A stretch of 64,000 nucleotides of DNA, from assembly GCA_006937955.1 (NCBI GenBank), contig SSNP01000010.1, positions 5,675,504 through 5,739,503 of the forward strand, in the 5' to 3' direction. A model generated the notes under the pieces. That model worked only from the letters and a program-made list of their open reading frames with translations, had not been told where the DNA came from and searched no databases. A program made the position numbers and the translations under genes. Below, piece by piece: positions 52,167 through 63,694 of the stretch (position 1 is the stretch's first letter; every line of letters starts with the position of its first letter). The DNA comes from Pachypanchax playfairii. Taxonomy: Eukaryota; Chordata; Actinopteri; Cyprinodontiformes; Aplocheilidae.

Positions 52167-55100
52167 ACTCTTTGTAACCACAGCACACTTTCTGTCCAGA
52201 CTGGTTTCAACTGGATTAAGTTGAGTCTAGGTTTGCATGGTGGGCCTGAGTACCTTCAGCATACAGAAACTTGCAGTCTGGACATCTCCAGTTCGGTCCA
52301 CATAACTCTCCATGAGGTCCACACCATCTTTAGTCAGGCCTGTGAGCAGGATGCCCTCCAGGTTTCCTGTTCCCTTCATCTCATTGGTCAGTTTGTCGAT
52401 GTAACGTGGCAACTGCAGTAAAATAACCAAGACAAACCCTGTTTATCACAGCAGATAGAGATACGGCTCCAATCTGGACATACAAAACACCTGGTGGTGT
52501 AACTGGATAGAACACGTTCACAGCAACACTGTCAGGATATAATCTGCTGCTGAAAGCTTCACTCTGCACTTACCTGTGCATCGCTGAGGAACATACAGGC
52601 GAAGGCCACTCTGTCCCGTACAGCAACACTGCTTTCAAACTGAAACAGAAACAAAAAATCTTAGTTTATTAACCACATGGGTAAAATCTCTTGTTTTATA
52701 GGCTTTTAACAACCAGTACAATGACTGTGAGTCTGAAGATTGTCCCTGCAGAGGTGGTCTAACATAGAACACATCTGATGACACATGAAACAAAGTAAAC
52801 ATCTGTAGCGCCTAATCAGGTCTAAAACCAACAAACCCAGAAAAAATTGAATCTTCTTATCTCATTTGTTCTTTTTTGTACCAGAGGAAAGTTTGAGAGG
52901 AAAGAATAAACTCTGAGCAGTTAGAGGCCAGAATCTTCTGGAACTGAAAAGAGGAAAAAACATAAACCAACGTTCTGTTCTGGGCAAACGTTCCTCTTTT
53001 ACACAACTGTTTTTTGACTTACAACAGTGATGATGGAAATTTAAGACACCACTTCCTGTGCACCTGAGGTTTTCCCCCTATAAAGACCACTAAATTAATC
53101 ACTGAGTTAAGACTAAATAAACTTTTTTATAAAGCCAGGACAAAAGAGTCAGTGTAATCTTTTCCACTTGGTGTCTTTAAAAGTCCCTAATATTAAGAGA
53201 TTTCTTACCAACACGCCATCATAGGCTCCAGTCTCACTAGTGAGGAAGGCAAACATGATGCAGAGGTATGGATTCTTCAGCTGCATCCTCAGAGAGCTGC
53301 ACATCTCCCTCCACAGGGAGGACTTTTCCTCGGTGTATCCTGACAGTGCCATGGCAACCACGTTCAGGTTCAGGTCACCTGTTGGTAAGAAATCAGAGAA
53401 GAAGACATATTTACTGGAAGTACAGAATCCAGTTTGGACAAACATGTGAAAATGTGAACATGTTTTACTACAGATGAGCAGCTGTTCAAGATAATGTAGT
53501 TTTGTTGCTTGTTAATAAATAAACTCCACAGGGAGTCTGTTTTTACTTTACTGAGCAAATTCTGACAGCTTTAAACTCAAACACCAGAAAACAAAAACAA
53601 TATTAAAATATTTATCTTGTTCCTATTTTCAATAAAGTTCCGTAAAATCAATTGTGGAAAAATTCTAATACAATATCTCACTACATGAGTTCAGACAAAT
53701 GTCAGATGAAAGCAGATGAAAACTTTTCTGCAAACGTGTCTTAGACAGCCGTTGCTGGAACCGGTGTTCTGCAGAAATATGTTACCTGTTGATATGTGCT
53801 ACTGATTCCTTCTGCACATGTGCAGTTCTACAGTCTTAACTTCAATAAACAGATTTATTGTTTATTTTTGTTTCTATATTTTTTCATAAACACATTTTAC
53901 CTATCAAATAAATCCTCCCAGGACAGAAACACTAAATATGATGTTATTTTTACTTTCTTTACATTGTCAGAGCGACAGGCAAATGTTTGGACACACCCAA
54001 AGGAGAAGGACCCAACAATGGCTGATAAGGACCCAGAGGGCTTTTATATAGAAAGAAGGATCATAAAAATATGTTTAAATAATTAACAGGACACACTCAC
54101 CATAAACAAGAATACTGTATAAACCTCTAATAACATCTCATTATGAAATAAGTTGTCAATTTGTACTATGGAGGCATTTTTCATCAGGGCAGCATAAATC
54201 ATTAGAACACCACTTCCTGCTGCGACCTGAATTACTGAAGTTATTAAGTGTAATTTAGGGGGACCAGAGATGTCCAGAGTGTCTCATATGAAGCGGAACA
54301 TGTTTTTCGGTGAGTATCCACTTAGACAAGTAGCTTAAAGTTTTACAAGTTATTTTGTACTGATTTAACTTGTTCACTACATTTGTTTGATACAATATAA
54401 GTGTGAACAGGAATCGATACATTACATCTGAAATAAAGCCGCAGATCCAGCTGAAATGTTGACACACCTTATCTAATGAATGACTCCATCAGTCATGCTC
54501 ATGGAACACTCATTAGAACACAACAGAAAAATGCTTGACCCACATTGGTGAAATTTTTCTTTGTCACTCAAGTGTAAACATCAGCATTCTCTCTCCATTT
54601 TCATTAAACCTGAGTGTGAAAACTCTGCACTGTGTTAGAATATGTGTCTCCTGATGTCACATTGTTCAAATTCTACTCTTTTTTTCCCCAAGAACTGAAT
54701 TTCATTAGGTTTAAATATAATGCTAAGTGTTTAGTTGCGTTTAAACCCACAGATTACATCCAATAATCCCTCCTAAAAATGTTTGTGCTCATGACAAAAC
54801 ATATCAAAACATTGGTTGCTATGTTGCAGAATTTGGAGTTTTTTCCTTTGTGGGACTGGCGTTCCCCACAGATTGTTTAGGAATGACCACTTAAATAAAA
54901 ATGGAACTTAAACCATTCAGATGTTTTCCATTTAGAATTACTTAGAAATGCTAACAAATATACAATCATTTCTTTATTTTGAAAGGGACATTTTACTTAC
55001 CATGGAAATCCTTCACTTATTTCTCTATGCTTTGTTTTTAATATTGTATTTTTAAATAGTTTTTCCTGTTCTGAGCAGGAAGTGGGAATTCAAAACTCTT

Positions 55101-57897
55101 GTGCTTGTTTTTGTTTTATTATAACAAGAAAATTATCATCAAATGTTTGTGTTTCTTTTAACTTCAAAGATTTCAGTTGCTAAACACACTTCATCATTTT
55201 GTGACTTTTTTTCTTAACTTACTCTAAACAACTACAATGAAATCAGTTTATTTTATATTTACTAGGAAGGACATAAAGAATTCTTGAATCTAAGACTTTT
55301 CTTTCAGTACTTTAATGTTTTTTATCCCAACTAGTGTCTGCTGTACAGTGTGAGACATCTATGTGAGATAGAACTGATCTTAAATCTAAACACTTGTTTG
55401 TTTTAACCTTTTTCTCTCAAGAACTTTAGGAATTTGGTTTCGGATTATTTGATTTTGAAATTTGACAATAGTTCACAGAGAAAGGTGAAAGGCCAGACAA
55501 CATTTTACTCACCCTTCTCGGTAGTAGCTCCTTTGTTGAGGATCTGGATGGCACGGCGGATGTCCAGATTGAACAGAGCGATGGCCGCCGCCCGTTCCCA
55601 CTCGTGTTCCTGTTCCAAGGATCGTAGGAACGTCTCCACGTCGATGTCGGGACCTCGGCTGATCCATCCACAGAGCCGCAGGGCAAGGCAGCGCTCCTCA
55701 CTGTGGAAGCGTGGTACGTCTGTCTGTCGGTCCGAGCCGCTCCAGCACCTGCGGCTCTCCGTTGTGCCTACACGCAACAGGAAAAACATTGACAGAAGAT
55801 CAAAAAGGCAATTTGTTATCCCATAAATACAGCAGAGGGATGTAAGTAAATGTGTTTATTAAAGACTTCATGCCTTTTTTTCCTACCTGAGCTGGTCTTC
55901 ACAATGTTCTTGATACCAGAATAAACTAGAGATTGTTTGTTTCCTTGCAGCTTCAGGTCCACGTCCTCTGCACACTGTTTCATATGTGATACTTCGATAG
56001 GAATTACAACAAATTTTACAGCCTAAATGAGCTACTCAATATGTGAACATGTGTGAAAAAAATCACTGCTAATAAAAGAAGAAAAGAACAATCCTGAAAA
56101 TTCAGACTTCTTTTAGAGCTTATTAGAACAAAAGTAGATTTCCAATCATGTATAAATGAAAACATGGTGTGTGAGTGACAGAAACAGTAGAAATGTTTTT
56201 TTAACCTCCAAAAACAAAAACACTGTTAAATACGTGAGTATCCACACGTAAAAAATATGTTGTGAACTTCTTCTGGCTCTAGAATGTGAGTTCTCTAGTA
56301 CTTTTTATATATTTTACCCGCCAAAAAAACTATTGATTATTACCAAAGAAAAAAATTATGAGCAAATGAACAATAATAAAACAAATCCTACATTCTGCTG
56401 TGGACAAGTTCTCTGAAAAGTTATTTGAAATGACTGTATTCCAACAATACTTCACAGGTATTACAGTAACTTTAATATCAAAAAGGATATAGGACAAATC
56501 ATACCATAAAGACTTGAGCTTAAGATCGTTTCCTCCTGCAAGCAAGTGGTTCCTCCACACCTGGACTGTATCGTGACCGTACCTGGACTGAGCCCGTTCC
56601 CTCATTTTAGTGGCAATGTCTTTCTCGATCATGCTCTCTGCTCCTTCAGCCGAATCCTCGGTACAGTCGTATAAGTGTCTTCCACACGCCCACATGAGTG
56701 ACGTGGTGGAGCTCCAGGCCAGGGAAATGCGTTCAAACACAATAAAGTCTGTCATGACACGGTTGGTTGCCGATACCACCACCATGCGGTTCTGAGAAGA
56801 GGGGTGCCAAGCGAAGCTGCCAATCTGGCTTTCACAGGGCTGAACACTTCGCTCAATGATGGTGGGCTCTGTCTCATCACCGATGGGCGTAGGAGTGTGT
56901 TGCATGTCGTACAGGCGGATGATGTTGCTGTCACGTGTGAGGGTTGCCAGAAGGCCGGTACGAGTTGGACACCATGCCACCTGCGAAAGAGAAAAGCATC
57001 CCTAATTGAGTCAAATAAAAAGGACGAAACATTAATAAATAAATAAGTCTCACTAAAACAAGAAAAGGGTCATCGTACCTTGGTAAGAGGTTTGGGTTGT
57101 TCTGTAAGTGTAAGTACAGGCTTCTCAAACTTCCTCAGGTCCCAAATCGCTACCTGGCCCTCATAGAAAGAGGCCACACGGTCATGGAAGTGTGGGTCAA
57201 CCGTCACTCCCTGAATGGCCTTGGTGTTGACAAACATCTTCTGGCTTGTGTTTCTTAGATCAAATATTGCAAGGTTTCTGTGCATACCAGCCAAGAGCAG
57301 CTTTGGGTCCCGAAGCAGCCAGCAGAGGGAGAGACAAGCATCATTCTGGCCTAACTCATACAATGGCTTAGTCACTACTGTACTCGAGTCCAGATCCAGA
57401 GAAGAAAGACGGATTTTGTCAGCTGCTACACTGGTCTCTGGGGTAAATTTACTGCTAATATCCCATATAAGAACAGAGAAGTCGGCCCTGTGCTTGTCCA
57501 GCCCAGCAGCCAGTAAGTTGCTGTCTACAGGGTTCCAGGCTAATGTGTTGCATTGACGCGCATGTTTGGGCACAAACTCTTTCCCAACCAGCTCTTTACA
57601 CGTAGAGTTATGGCTCTGGCCCAAACTGGTTAGCACCACTCTGCCATTAGCTTGTCCCACAGCAAGTAAACACTCGGGCTCATGTTTTGGGTACCAGGCC
57701 ACACATTTCATATAAGGAGTGTCAGAGTTTATGGCGAGTAAAGTAGCAGCAGTTTCTTCAGAGAGTGAGAGAGTTCCAGGCTTTGTTTCGGTGCTGCTCA
57801 CAGGTCCAATGCGGTACAGTCCCAGTTCTGAGTCACAGATCACGTAGCGATCCGGGTGGTGAGGAGACCACAGGATGTCTGGCTTTGAGCTACTCAT
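50020..57897 (-). CDS. mios: MIOS, GATOR2 complex subunit, 11 coding exons
   Basis: MIOS joins WDR24, WDR59, SEH1L and SEC13 in GATOR2, which opposes GATOR1 and so permits amino-acid activation of mTORC1 at lysosomes. Coding exons in transcript order: 57897-57079, 56980-56491, 55985-55887, 55767-55513, 53378-53209, 52639-52574, 52412-52254, 52012-51860, 51184-50980, 50821-50692 and 50110-50020. They sum to 2637 bp, 878 aa (human 875). An N-terminal WD40 propeller (residues 1 to about 400, with LDKHRADFSVLIWDI and HDRVASFYEGQVAIWDLRKF) leads into an alpha-solenoid (ERAAAIALFNLDIRRAIQIL). A C-terminal zinc-binding region follows (about 738-878: CNFCGKSISYSC, CPGCRKPLPRCALC, WCHNCRHGGHAGH, CPVSACTCKC). 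Intron 2 works only as an AT-AC intron, described separately. A non-coding 5' exon part ends at acceptor position 57944. Confidence 0.97.
52129..52162. repeat. TG dinucleotide microsatellite in mios intron 7
   Basis: About 17 uninterrupted TG units lie in the intron between mios exons 8 and 7. Confidence 0.95.
55986..56490 (-). other. mios: U12-type AT-AC intron of mios
   Basis: On the minus strand the intron begins ATATCCTTTTT (from 56490), a full match to the minor-spliceosome donor consensus ATATCCTT, and ends TATCAC (56-nt terminus at 55986). Joining exon base 56491 to 55985 restores Tyr437 and the reading SLWYDLSYMKQCAEDVD, which aligns gap-free with human SLWYTLHFMKQYTEDMD. The GT-AG alternative (donor gtatga at 56504) leads to a stop or the wrong phase at each nearby AG. 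A partial branch-point match, TTCCTATC, lies at 56003-55996, at the right distance from the AC. Confidence 0.8.
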
Positions 57898-58583
57898 GAT
57901 TCACAAGCAACTAGACAGCCTTCAAGAGAATCAGCTTCTCCAGCCTGAAAATATGACAGACGTCGCACAAATTACCAGAGGGTTAAATAACAGTGACAGC
58001 AAAGAAATCAAGTGTACATTCATTTGGTTTATGTCACTCAGTGGTTTTGAATAATTTATTAAAATATCCAGAACTCACACGATTTATTTGAATTTGCTGT
58101 TGAAAATAAATTGTATAGATATAAACTTTAATTTGATGGTGGTAATTCATTTTGGGGGGGAATTAAAGCTTCAGTGTGTTACTCAAAAGACAAGATGAAG
58201 TGTGACCCACACGCTCTGAGAACTAAATGAAATGTCACATTAAGGTCAACGTGTAAATAAAACGAAGTAACTTGATACTTTGAGTCTCATTTCAAGCATA
58301 AAAGTCTCCAATATAGCGCTAACTAGCCAATAAGTTTGGTATTTGTGTGAAGAAAATAAGTATCGTATGTCCAAATGGTCAAGGCATTTGCGGAAATTCA
58401 AGTATTACAAAAGTTAGTTAAAAAAAACTTCAAAGTTTGTCATGCTAACTTCACTAAGCTAATGCTAACGTGTGAAGGGTGACCTAAACCTTTATTTATT
58501 AATTACTTTAAACAGCAGTCGAACGATTTTGATTGTATATGATAATCTAAGTGACAATAACATAATAATAACTTAATACTTAC

Positions 58584-58700
58584 ACACAAAGGGTTTAAAC
58601 AAGCGAGCGAGTTGTTTTGATGTACACATGTCGTACACACGGATGTTTTGTGTCACACCAAAATAGGTCCGTATTGATGGACGTGAGTTCCGTTAGGACT
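58584..58700 (-). promoter_or_regulatory. mios: mios first non-coding exon and promoter
   Basis: Minus-strand TGTGT-gtaagt (donor at 58583-58578) fits the end of a non-coding first exon. Its partner is the acceptor TTTTCAG ending at 58945 minus 1000, that is 57945, just before the coding exon. A perfect 9-bp inverted repeat, GACGTGAGT and ACTCACGTC (58680-58688 and 58698-58706), and a CTCF-like site lie immediately upstream. Transcription start is not directly visible. Confidence 0.4.
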
Positions 58701-58717
58701 CACGTCTAGGTGTCTCA

Positions 58718-58731
58718 CCGCTAGAGGGCGG
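58718..58731 (+). promoter_or_regulatory. CTCF-type motif at the mios 5' end
   Basis: CCGCTAGAGGGCGG fits the CTCF core with one departure from the consensus. It sits between the divergent 5' ends of mios and col28a1. Confidence 0.4.
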
Positions 58732-59512
58732 AACATGCACAGTAATGTTAAAGCTAAAAAATTTCAGAAACTCTATCGAATGATCAAAAAGTTACAAATA
58801 TTGGACTCGTTGATTGAGACACAGAATAATTCAGAACTAATGTGTTTATCCTAAACTTAGAAAAAGTAGATGGGAAAGAAAAAAAATCAGGTTTGTTGTA
58901 TGAGTCTTTATTTATATATTTAATGTCACGCATTTATTTGTTCTTTTCCATCCTTACATTGTTAATTGGATTGTTCATGTGTACCATTCCATATTGAAGT
59001 CTCAGCCAAAATGACTCTTGCTCATCAGTAATTGTAATCCTGGCACCGAGCCAGCTCAGTTGATAGTCCTCAGTTTATCCCAGTCTGGTTTTCAGAGACC
59101 TGATCCGACGGTGGCAGCAAAATGCCTCCCACATTCACTCAGCCAAATGGACTACAAGCACTGACCGCAGCTAAATGAGGTAAAAGATCACTTTTACGTT
59201 TAAATTCATCTTTAGGCTATTTCAACTTTGCTCTACATGTTATTATACTGAGTTATTTACAACTTTAATTACTGGTTCAGTTGCAGCTGGGCATCACAAA
59301 ACAGTTTAATATGTATATTATTTTATGAAATTTGTTATATGCATGTACAGAATGTCCCAGCTGCAATTGTCAATAAGAGAGATTTCATGAGGTGCATTAT
59401 TAGTATCATCTGAGTAATTTAAGATATAACTGTTATTGTGAATATTGTGGTTCTACACAGATCTGCAAAGATCACAAAAGGTAAAACTTTTGCTTTCACA
59501 ACCCAGTTTGAA

Positions 59513-62500
59513 ATGTTGCAGCTGAGAAGCCTGAGCAGAGGACTGGGGCTCTGCCTTCTGCTGATATCTCTCATTCATGATGCCACCTGCCAGAGAAGAA
59601 AGTCAGCACGAAGGAAAGACTACAAGCTGCACGATGAGGGAGGGAATGAAGTTACGAAGTCTCCATATGTTGGTGAGAATCATTCAATAAAGATTATGGT
59701 CATTCCCTATGCTCATTTATTTCTGTTCAGGGTCACGGGGATCTGGTTTTTGTCTCCAGCAGTCGAGGCGGGGTCACCCCTGAACAGGTCACCAGTCCAT
59801 CACAGACAAACAACCACTCACACACACACACTCACTTCTAGGGACAATTTAGATTTGCCAATTAACCTCAATCATATTTTGGTCAGGATTATGTAACATG
59901 TAAAAATGATTCAATGGTTAAGTAACATGAAGGTGTTGAATTTTTATCTTTACGGAACCTGAAAATGTTCCTGTACTAGTTGCTTTGTAATCAGATTTTT
60001 ACCTCTAAATGCTATTTATGTGTTTGTAGCTGCAGCCAGCTCAAAACACCATCAACCACAACATTAAAACCAACCACATGTTCAGATCCAGTCCATTAGG
60101 TGGACAGATTGCAGGATTTCCCCGAGGGATCAGGCACCAAGATATTTGCAGCAAATCTTTTATGTCCTGTACGCTGAGAGACAGGGCCTCAGTGGATCAG
60201 ACTTGTTTTCCTAGCAAAGCCCTTTGAGGCCAAGTCAACACTTTGAAGCCTTTGTGATCTTGTTCAGGCTAATGTAAGCATTTGTTGGAGAGTATGGGGT
60301 CTGCAGCAGTTTTCAGCTGTATGTAAAACACAGTGTTTCCCAGTAGAACAGAACCCAAAGTTCCACACTGCCTCTGTCAGTTTGTTTTCTCTGCATTCAT
60401 GAACAATGAACACATGCCAGCCTGTGGCTACCTTCAGTTCTTGTAACAGGGTCCAGTTCTGACACCAACCCTAATGCAAAGTGGGTTCTGATTCCCATCT
60501 GTTTCTGCTGGAGCAGAACTTTGGGTCAGCTTCCTGAACCCTGAGTGTTTGTTAACCTTTCACTGCTCATTGGTTGTCCTTCCTTTCACCTGTCTGTGCA
60601 GAAGACCGTCAGTTTTAGAGCTGCACAGATTCAGTCCATCTATCCTCATATTTTTTTTAAGAATTTACTTGCTTCACACCAGCATCATTGTTACGAGCCG
60701 TGACTGTAGTTTTAGTTTTTAGTGTTGCAACATGTTTAGACATTTCCTTCACCTTCAGGTCAGTCGTGCTCGCTGGACGTGGCGTTCATCCTGGACAGTT
60801 CTGAGAGCGCTAAACTGACCCTGTTTCAGCAGCAGAAGGCCTTTGTGTTGAGATTCAGCACTCGACTCGCTATGCTTCATGTGACTGGCTGGGCGCTCAA
60901 GGTGCGAATGGCTGCTCTTCAGTTCAGCAGCTCAGTGTCCATCGAACACAGATTCACAGACTGGAAGGACCTGGATTCATTTCACAGTAAAGTCAGCACT
61001 ATGAGCTACATCGGTCAAGGCACCTACACCACCTACGCCACCACCAACGCATCGCAGCTGCTGATGACTGAGACGCCACCAGACAGCGTTAGGATCGCCG
61101 TGCTGATGACTGATGGAGTCGATCATCCACGTAACCCAAATGTGTTAGCAGCTGCTGCAGAGGCCAAAGGTCATGGAATCAAGTTCTTCACCATTGGCTT
61201 ATCGGATATCGCCCAGCAGAGAGAGAATACCGACAAGCTGCGGGCCATCGCCAGCACACCTGCGCAGCAGTTCTTTCAAAGCCTTCAGGACCCTCAACTA
61301 GACGAGAAGCTGCTCAGAGAGATGGTGAGTGTCGAAGGTCAGACGTTATCCTCACACTCTAAAAATAGATCAATAATGTAAGATAGAAAAATATACAATC
61401 AATAAATTGTGAAGTGAGTCCTTCATGCACAGTGAACTACAGATGGATAAAGGTCACATGATCAGCTGATGTGTGTGGTGGTTTGGGTTATATGAGGTTC
61501 CAGGTCTGACCCAAAAACATCTGGTCAGACTGGGAATCAAACCGTTGACGTTCCAGTTGAAAGGGAAACCACTTTTCATGACTTCACTGTTTTGTGTGAA
61601 TCTTTGTGGTAAATGACGTGTTTTTATGTAAAGACTGGATGGAGAAATGAAACCGTTACCTGAGAGGTGAAACTGATTCTCCCCTCTTTGTTCTTTTCTG
61701 ACACTTTATCCATTTTTGTTTTATTTTAGGGAGCAGTTGCACTTGAAAAGGTACGTTTGTTAATGAAATTCTGCGTTTCAATGCTCATTCATTCTTCATT
61801 CACCGCTGACTTCCAGTTGTTTTCATCAGTGTCCACAGACTCAGTCCTGTTTGTGTGAAAAAGGAGATCGAGGCCCAACAGGAAGTCCCGTGAGTTCCTC
61901 ATTCTCACTCCCTCATGGTCATTTGATTTATTTTTAGTCTGGACAATGAAACTTGGACGTCTAAATAATTACACAAAAATAATCCTAAACACAAGGATTT
62001 ATGCCACCTTGTTTGTGTTAATGCTGATAATCCCAGAGATTATGATGATGTTTTACTGTTAATCTTCTCCATTAGCACAGCTGTTGCATCACATACCACT
62101 GAATGGATTTGTGAATCAGAAAGGGATCATGAAGAAAAACAACCTGCCTGGAAACTTACTCGAATGTTTTGTTCTGGACTGTTCTGTAGTTCTTCATGTC
62201 TCTGTTCTGTGATCAGGGTAGAAAAGGAGTCCCGGGGGACAGAGGACCACCTGGTCTGAAAGGAGCCAGGGTTGAGTATGAACACAAAGAAAGACTTTCT
62301 GAAATGTTTTAAATGTTTGGTTGTGTGAAGCTGAGTGTGAGATGTGTTCTCCTTAAAGGGCGAGTCTGGATTAAATGGTCAGCCTGGAAGTGATGGTTCA
62401 CAGGTAAACACACTCTCTTTCTTTTTAGCTTCTCACATCCTGATGAAACTCTAATCTTGAAATCTTTCCAGGGACGTCCCGGTTATAAAGGCAGCAAGGT

Positions 62501-63694
62501 GAGTGTTGGTGCAACGTCAGCTTCAGTTTTATTTTAAAATGCACATTTCTCAGAAAGTAAGCTGATGTGTTGGTCTGCAGGGGGAACGAGGAGAGTGTGG
62601 TGCTCCTGGAGAAAAGGGTGATGCTGTATGTTCATATGTAATTTAATAAATGTTGCACCATTGTGTCTTTGTGATGACTAGGTGTTATCTTGCAGGGACC
62701 AGAAGGACCTCCAGGTCAACCAGGACCAAAAGGAGAGCAGGTAGGCTTTCTGGATCTGCTTTACTTCCTGTTTTATTTATTAGAGTTTGATCCCTTCTGT
62801 ACTGGATTGGGTTCCATCATCTAATGCACAGTTCACTCAGGTGTGAGCTGTAGTCCACTGTAGCCCTGACATTAGTCCTGGGACCCTCGTGGAGAAGAGG
62901 AGGCTCCAGCATGCCCTTCTGTACTTCCTCTTCCTGGTGACACAAACCATGCTTGATCCCAGACCAGGTACTGAGCCATGAACGCCATCTGATCCCAGTG
63001 CACCAAAAACCTGCTGCACCCAGACCGGACCCTGCTTTAGAGGCCCTTTCCCAACAGCTTGAGCCTAAATCCCACATGGCAAAGCCTAATACACAGTCTG
63101 CAGAGACCCCCTTCAGTCAGGGAGGTGATTTTTTAATTGTTAGAATAGATTTAGCCTCCACATCTGCACCTGAGTGTTCAGTCTACAGCCACATTAACAC
63201 AAAACAGCAGGTTTCATCCACTTCAGACACTCTGTCTTCAGTGTGAAAAAATGGAAGTGGGATTCAGCTCTGCACTAATGGAATGTGAATATTGGATTAT
63301 AGGTAATCCTGACACCAAGGCAGTGAATCCAGGCTTGCAGGATATTATTCTTTTGCAGGAACAGACTTTGTGTGGTGGGATTAGTGCAAGAACCTTGTCG
63401 TCATTCTTCCTTTTCTGTTCTACTGGCACATATTCAGTCTAACCTTGTTATTGAATGTGGTCTGAGAATCGAATGGAACGAAAGCAACATGTGTTGAAAC
63501 CTGCTGGTTGGTCAGAAAACATGAAGCATGATCCTTTTGTGCTGCTGGACTTAAATACAGTCAGAGAAAATATGGTGACATTATGGAGAGCCAGAAGATG
63601 ATAAAAACAAAAATAGATCTGTTTGGGTTTCTGTTTGCAGGGTCCAGCTGGTCCAACAGGAGACTTGGGTCCAGAGGGCCCAGCGGGACCAAAA
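59513..63694 (+). CDS. col28a1: collagen alpha-1(XXVIII), 5' part (10 coding exons)
   Basis: Collagen XXVIII is a VWA-containing extracellular-matrix collagen related to collagen VI and found around peripheral nerve. Coding exons: 59513-59672, 60759-61324, 61730-61750, 61830-61889, 62217-62270, 62359-62403, 62472-62498, 62581-62625, 62696-62740 and 63641-63694, together 359 codons; the gene runs off the right edge. Residues 1-26 form a signal peptide (LGLCLLLISLIHDATC). The VWA domain (about 58-240) keeps the MIDAS residues: DSSES at 66-70, the Thr in GQGTYTTY and the Asp in LMTDG. A short Cys linker (CPQTQSCLCEKGD) precedes the Gly-X-Y helix, whose exons are 54, 45, 27, 45, 45 and 54 bp, all phase 0 and starting with Gly. 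The start ATG at 59513 is chosen because the signal peptide follows it; an upstream in-frame ATG at 59438 precedes a likely acceptor (59506). A possible 5' UTR exon ends at 59179. Confidence 0.93.
59700..59890 (+). repeat. fish interspersed repeat, copy 4, in col28a1 intron 1
   Basis: tttctgttcagggtcacggg, aggtcaccagtccatcacag, gacaaacaaccactcacaca and gggacaatttagatttgcca match the family landmarks. The repeat happens to stay in frame with the end of col28a1 exon 1, which would extend the exon falsely. Confidence 0.7.
60048..60595 (-). mobile_element. decayed Tc1/mariner-type transposon in col28a1 intron 1
   Basis: The left end, atcaaccacaacattaaaac, resembles the terminal repeat of a common fish Tc1-like family. 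Inside, gcagcaaatcttttatgtcc, cagtggatcagacttgtttt, gaggccaagtcaacactttg, ccagtagaacagaacccaaa and gtccagttctgacaccaacc follow in the order expected for the antisense strand of the transposase gene. No open frame survives. Confidence 0.65.
62741..63640 (+). other. col28a1: col28a1 intron 9, no exon recognised
   Basis: Nine hundred bases separate two collagen exons. No Gly-X-Y exon was found in the expected phase 0. The stretch 62817-63250 is more complex than other introns here and open in several frames, but the peptides match nothing I recognise. Confidence 0.5.

Noticed and set aside
56491..56505. GT-AG splice of mios exon 2 at donor gtatga (56504)
   Set aside because: With any nearby AG acceptor the next exon is out of frame or hits a stop, and the alignment to human MIOS breaks.
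59438..59512. Upstream in-frame ATG for col28a1
   Set aside because: A likely acceptor (TTTCACAACCCAG) falls between it and the ATG at 59513, and the signal peptide starts only at the latter.
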